NCBI GenBank assembly: GCA_028711355.1
Contig: JAQTSL010000149.1
Coordinates: forward strand, 1-8,535
DNA: 8,535 nucleotides
Source: Rhodoferax sp.
GTDB lineage: Bacteria > Pseudomonadota > Gammaproteobacteria > Burkholderiales > Burkholderiaceae_C
Direction of reading: 5' to 3'
The translations under genes and the position numbers were made by a program. The notes below the pieces were generated by a model. That model searched no databases. It was not told the origin of the DNA and was given only the letters and a program-made list of their open reading frames with translations. Positions 7,084-8,535 of this stretch are shown one piece after another; position 1 is the stretch's first letter, and each line of letters opens with the position of its first letter.

Positions 7084-7570
7084 GCACATAGCCGGTTTGC
7101 GCTTCAACCGTGATAGGGCCCGCGTTAGCGATTGCAATGACCACTGCCGCACCCAGCGCAGCGCGCGCATTGTCAGTAGGCTGGCCAAGCCCGTCAAAGA
7201 AAAAATTGGTGGCACTGGTGTAACTGGTGCCGGACCTGGCACGAACGGTTGCAGGACTGTCCCCCTTGGGTCCGACCACATCGACCGTGCAGCTTACGTT
7301 ACCGGTTCCGGCCGGATTCTCCATGGTCAACACCAGCGTATTGGGGCTTGCCACCGTATCAAACGTCACGCAAACCGTGCGTCGCTGCGCCACCGCCGCC
7401 TTTTGCGCATAGCGCAGCAGCGCCAGCGTTTCGTCATGAAAACCGCGCGCGTAGATATCACTGCTGTGAAATATGCGCGGTGCCGCCACCACCGCCAGTA
7501 CGCCCAGGATGACGATCACCAGGATCAGTTCGATCAGGGTAAAGCCCCGTTGGCGGCTGGGGGTCTGCAT
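7076..7570 (-). CDS. mshC: MSHA minor pilin-like protein MshC
   Basis: Prepilin-like protein of 164 residues, GspH/FimT-like. The leader MQTPSRQRG is followed by FTLIELILVIVILGVLAVV, with Glu at mature position 5. The next section (ARGFHDETLALLRYAQKAAVAQRRTV) is the conserved MshC helix, and a Cys pair (RTVCVTF and GNVSCTVDV) probably forms a disulphide. The later FFFDGLGQPT motif matches the FDGLGRP-like loop seen in GspH-type pilins. A TTG at 7576 would add two residues; I prefer the ATG at 7570, which has GAAAG about 9 bp upstream. This is the first pilin gene of the cluster here, whereas in other organisms mshB and mshA precede it. Confidence 0.92.
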   Translation of the reverse strand: MQTPSRQRGFTLIELILVIVILGVLAVVAAPRIFHSSDIYARGFHDETLALLRYAQKAAVAQRRTVCVTFDTVASPNTLVLTMENPAGTGNVSCTVDVVGPKGDSPATVRARSGTSYTSATNFFFDGLGQPTDNARAALGAAVVIAIANAGPITVEAQTGYVHD

Positions 7571-7592
7571 CGTCAAACGCTTTCGTGGCAGG

Positions 7593-7709
7593 CTACACCA
7601 TACCGTCGTTCAGGCACCAGGCCGGCAAGAGCTGGTCCACGGCGCAACACTTGCATTTCTTGCCCGCTTTGAACCACACCCGGTAACTCTGACCGATGCG
7701 CTTTGGCAT
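7593..7709 (-). CDS. Hypothetical small Cys-containing protein (38 residues)
   Basis: Possible small gene between moaE and mshC, ending 22 bp before the mshC start. From the ATG at 7709 it encodes 38 residues, starting MPKRIGQSYRVWFKAGKK, then CKCC, and later a further Cys in PAWCLND. By hand count 31 of 38 third codon positions are G/C, against roughly half at the first and second positions, which is the pattern of real genes in this window. The frame extends upstream to an ATG at 7790 (65 residues), but there the third-position G/C falls to about 41%, so the shorter form looks better. No strong ribosome binding site is visible. It could also be the remaining 3' end of a decayed gene. I do not recognise the family; the CxCC-C spacing might bind metal, but that is speculation. 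Confidence 0.35.
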   Translation of the reverse strand: MPKRIGQSYRVWFKAGKKCKCCAVDQLLPAWCLNDGMV

Positions 7710-7805
7710 CTGAAACCGAAACACTGCGCATCTAAGGGCTTGCAAATTAATAAGTTGTACATTTTGACGGGCAGATTTGGGCCCGTTCACATGACCCTAC
7801 AAGCC

Positions 7806-7828
7806 AAGATTAAACCATGAAGATGGTC
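7806..7828 (-). terminator. Possible weak terminator after moaE
   Basis: On the minus strand GACCAT-CTTC-ATGGTT forms a 6-bp stem (one G-U pair) with a four-base loop, followed by TAATCTT, 23 bp after the moaE stop. The T-rich tail is short and interrupted. A second perfect repeat, TGGTCA-T-TGACCA (7824-7836), overlaps it and would compete for the same bases. Confidence 0.25.
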
Positions 7829-7851
7829 ATTGACCAGTAGCGCCGGCAAAG

Positions 7852-8340
7852 TCAGACTATGCGGCCCTCGTGCAGCAACCACTTGGCCAGCGCCGCGTCG
7901 TCGCTGGCGCGTGCATCGACCCATTTGGCACCGTTTGGGGTCTGTTCTTTTTTCCAGAACGGGGCTTGAGTTTTGAGGTAATCCATCAAAAACTCGCAGG
8001 CTTGAAAGCTCTCGCCGCGGTGCGCACTGGTCACCACCACCAGCACAATCTGGTCCAGCGGCTGCAATAAGCCGACCCGGTGGATGACGCGGGCAGCGTA
8101 AATGTCAAAGCGCTTGAAGGCTTCGTCGATCATGGCTTCGATCGAGGCTTCGGTCATGCCGGGGTAGTGTTCCAGCTCCATGCTGCTGATCTGGCCCGTC
8201 CCGCCGGTGGTGTGGTCGCGCACGGTGCCGATAAAGCTGCACACCGCGCCTACGCGGGGGTCTTGGGCGCGCAGAGCGGCGATCTCATCGGTAACGTTGA
8301 AGTCAGCCGTTTGCACTGAAACGCGTGCCGTCGGTTGCAT
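7852..8340 (-). CDS. moaE: Molybdopterin synthase catalytic subunit MoaE
   Basis: Large subunit of molybdopterin synthase, which converts precursor Z (cPMP) to molybdopterin in the cytoplasm by adding two sulphurs delivered by thiocarboxylated MoaD. The 162-residue length is slightly above the usual 140-155. Recognisable parts are GAVCSFIGTVRD (31-42), MELEHYPGMTE (54-64), HRVGLLQP (87-94), TSAHRGESFQACEFLMDYLK (104-123) and PFWKKE (127-132). The conserved basic active-site residues are present: Arg41, His107-Arg108, Lys123 and Lys130/131. The ATG at 8340 has a GGAGG site 10 bp upstream. It follows moaD on the same strand with a 93-bp gap, wider than usual for this pair. Confidence 0.96.
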   Translation of the reverse strand: MQPTARVSVQTADFNVTDEIAALRAQDPRVGAVCSFIGTVRDHTTGGTGQISSMELEHYPGMTEASIEAMIDEAFKRFDIYAARVIHRVGLLQPLDQIVLVVVTSAHRGESFQACEFLMDYLKTQAPFWKKEQTPNGAKWVDARASDDAALAKWLLHEGRIV

Positions 8341-8344
8341 AAGA

Positions 8345-8397
8345 AATTGGCCTCCAGCCCTTGTTAATAAAGCACTACCAGCTATGCTTTTTGAATC
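8345..8397 (-). repeat. Short intergenic element resembling a Comamonadaceae repeat
   Basis: On the minus strand the gap reads ATTCAAAAAGCATAGCTGG, then TAGTGCTTTATTAACAAGGG, then CTGGAGGCCAATTT. The order, AGCATAGCT, a GCTT segment, then AAGGGCTGGAGGCCAATTT, resembles a short element I remember being common between genes in Rhodoferax, Acidovorax and Polaromonas. That is memory, not a search. Only one copy of the full form occurs in this window; partial AATAGCTTT pieces are near 694 and 4281. Confidence 0.35.
8351..8355 (-). promoter_or_regulatory. Ribosome binding site of moaE
   Basis: GGAGG on the minus strand, 10 bp before the ATG at 8340. It lies at the edge of the repeat-like element between moaD and moaE, in the sequence GGGCTGGAGGCCAATTTC. 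Confidence 0.6.
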
Positions 8398-8433
8398 ATC
8401 TTAATGACCCATGAGAAGTGCATGGGCAGCCCA

Positions 8434-8535
8434 TCAGCCACCCGTAACCGGTGGAAAAAACGCGACTTCTGCGCCCTCGCCCAAAGCGGCAGATTCGTCG
8501 CGCATGACTTGGTTGAGCGCCTGCCGCACCGCCTT
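8434..8535 (-). CDS. moaD: Molybdopterin synthase sulphur carrier subunit MoaD, 5' part outside window
   Basis: The last 33 residues of MoaD, the ubiquitin-like small subunit of molybdopterin synthase. The C-terminus becomes a thiocarboxylate and inserts into the MoaE active site. The visible part, ALNQVMRDESAALGEGAEVAFFPPVTGG, has the hallmark FFPPVTGG ending with the terminal Gly-Gly that is adenylated by MoeB and then sulphurated. The stop is TGA at 8436-8434. The start lies beyond the right edge. It is followed by moaE on the same strand, as is usual. Confidence 0.93.
   Translation of the reverse strand, partial: KAVRQALNQVMRDESAALGEGAEVAFFPPVTGG

Noticed and set aside
7084..7281. N-terminal extension of the mshD frame
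   Set aside because: It overlaps mshC and would place 66 residues before the prepilin leader, which must be short for peptidase cleavage.
6818..7672. 284-codon plus-strand ORF
   Set aside because: It runs antisense across mshD and mshC, whose products are clear prepilins; its translation shows no family pattern.
7767..7786. ACGGGC / GCCCGT inverted repeat as a terminator
   Set aside because: The stem has an 8-base loop and no T-run on either strand, so it does not qualify as an intrinsic terminator.
1..8535. tRNA, rRNA, CRISPR array or insertion sequence
   Set aside because: I saw no tRNA-like cloverleaf, no regularly spaced direct repeats and no transposase or terminal inverted repeats, including around the toxin-antitoxin module.

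Overview
The window is GC-rich DNA, and almost every gene lies on the minus strand. It looks like a betaproteobacterium of the Burkholderiales, probably a Rhodoferax- or Polaromonas-like member of the Comamonadaceae. The reasons are the strongly G/C third codon positions, a DUF6701-type mshQ next to moaDE, and a short intergenic element resembling ones I remember from that family. The taxonomic call is an inference from memory, not a search result.

Reading along the minus strand (right to left), the window starts with the 3' end of moaD (8535-8434) and complete moaE (8340-7852). These encode the two subunits of molybdopterin synthase. A 281-bp gap follows, holding a possible terminator and one short Cys-containing ORF with a coding-like base pattern. 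The MSHA (mannose-sensitive haemagglutinin, type IVa-like) pilus cluster comes next: mshC (7570-7076), mshD (7083-6589) and mshO (6587-5685), packed with overlaps or 1-bp gaps, then mshP (4830-4348), mshQ (4183-755) and the 5' part of mshI (601-1, running off the window).

The main surprise is a complete toxin-antitoxin pair between mshO and mshP, which are normally adjacent. It consists of a DUF1778 ribbon-helix-helix antitoxin (5580-5311) and a TacT-like GNAT acetyltransferase toxin (5348-4827). A perfect 17-bp palindrome lies just upstream of the antitoxin, and the toxin's stop codon overlaps the GTG start of mshP. The module therefore seems stitched into the pilus operon.

MshC, MshD and MshO have classic prepilin leaders ending G|F with Glu at mature position 5. 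MshP has the hydrophobic helix but no Glu5, as in GspK. With MshQ, a 1142-residue secreted protein, they plausibly form the initiating tip complex of the pilus, while MshI is a cytoplasmic assembly-platform protein. No mshA or mshB major pilin gene is present between moaE and mshC. MshQ also contains an A8 tract early in its reading frame that could allow slippage-based on/off switching.
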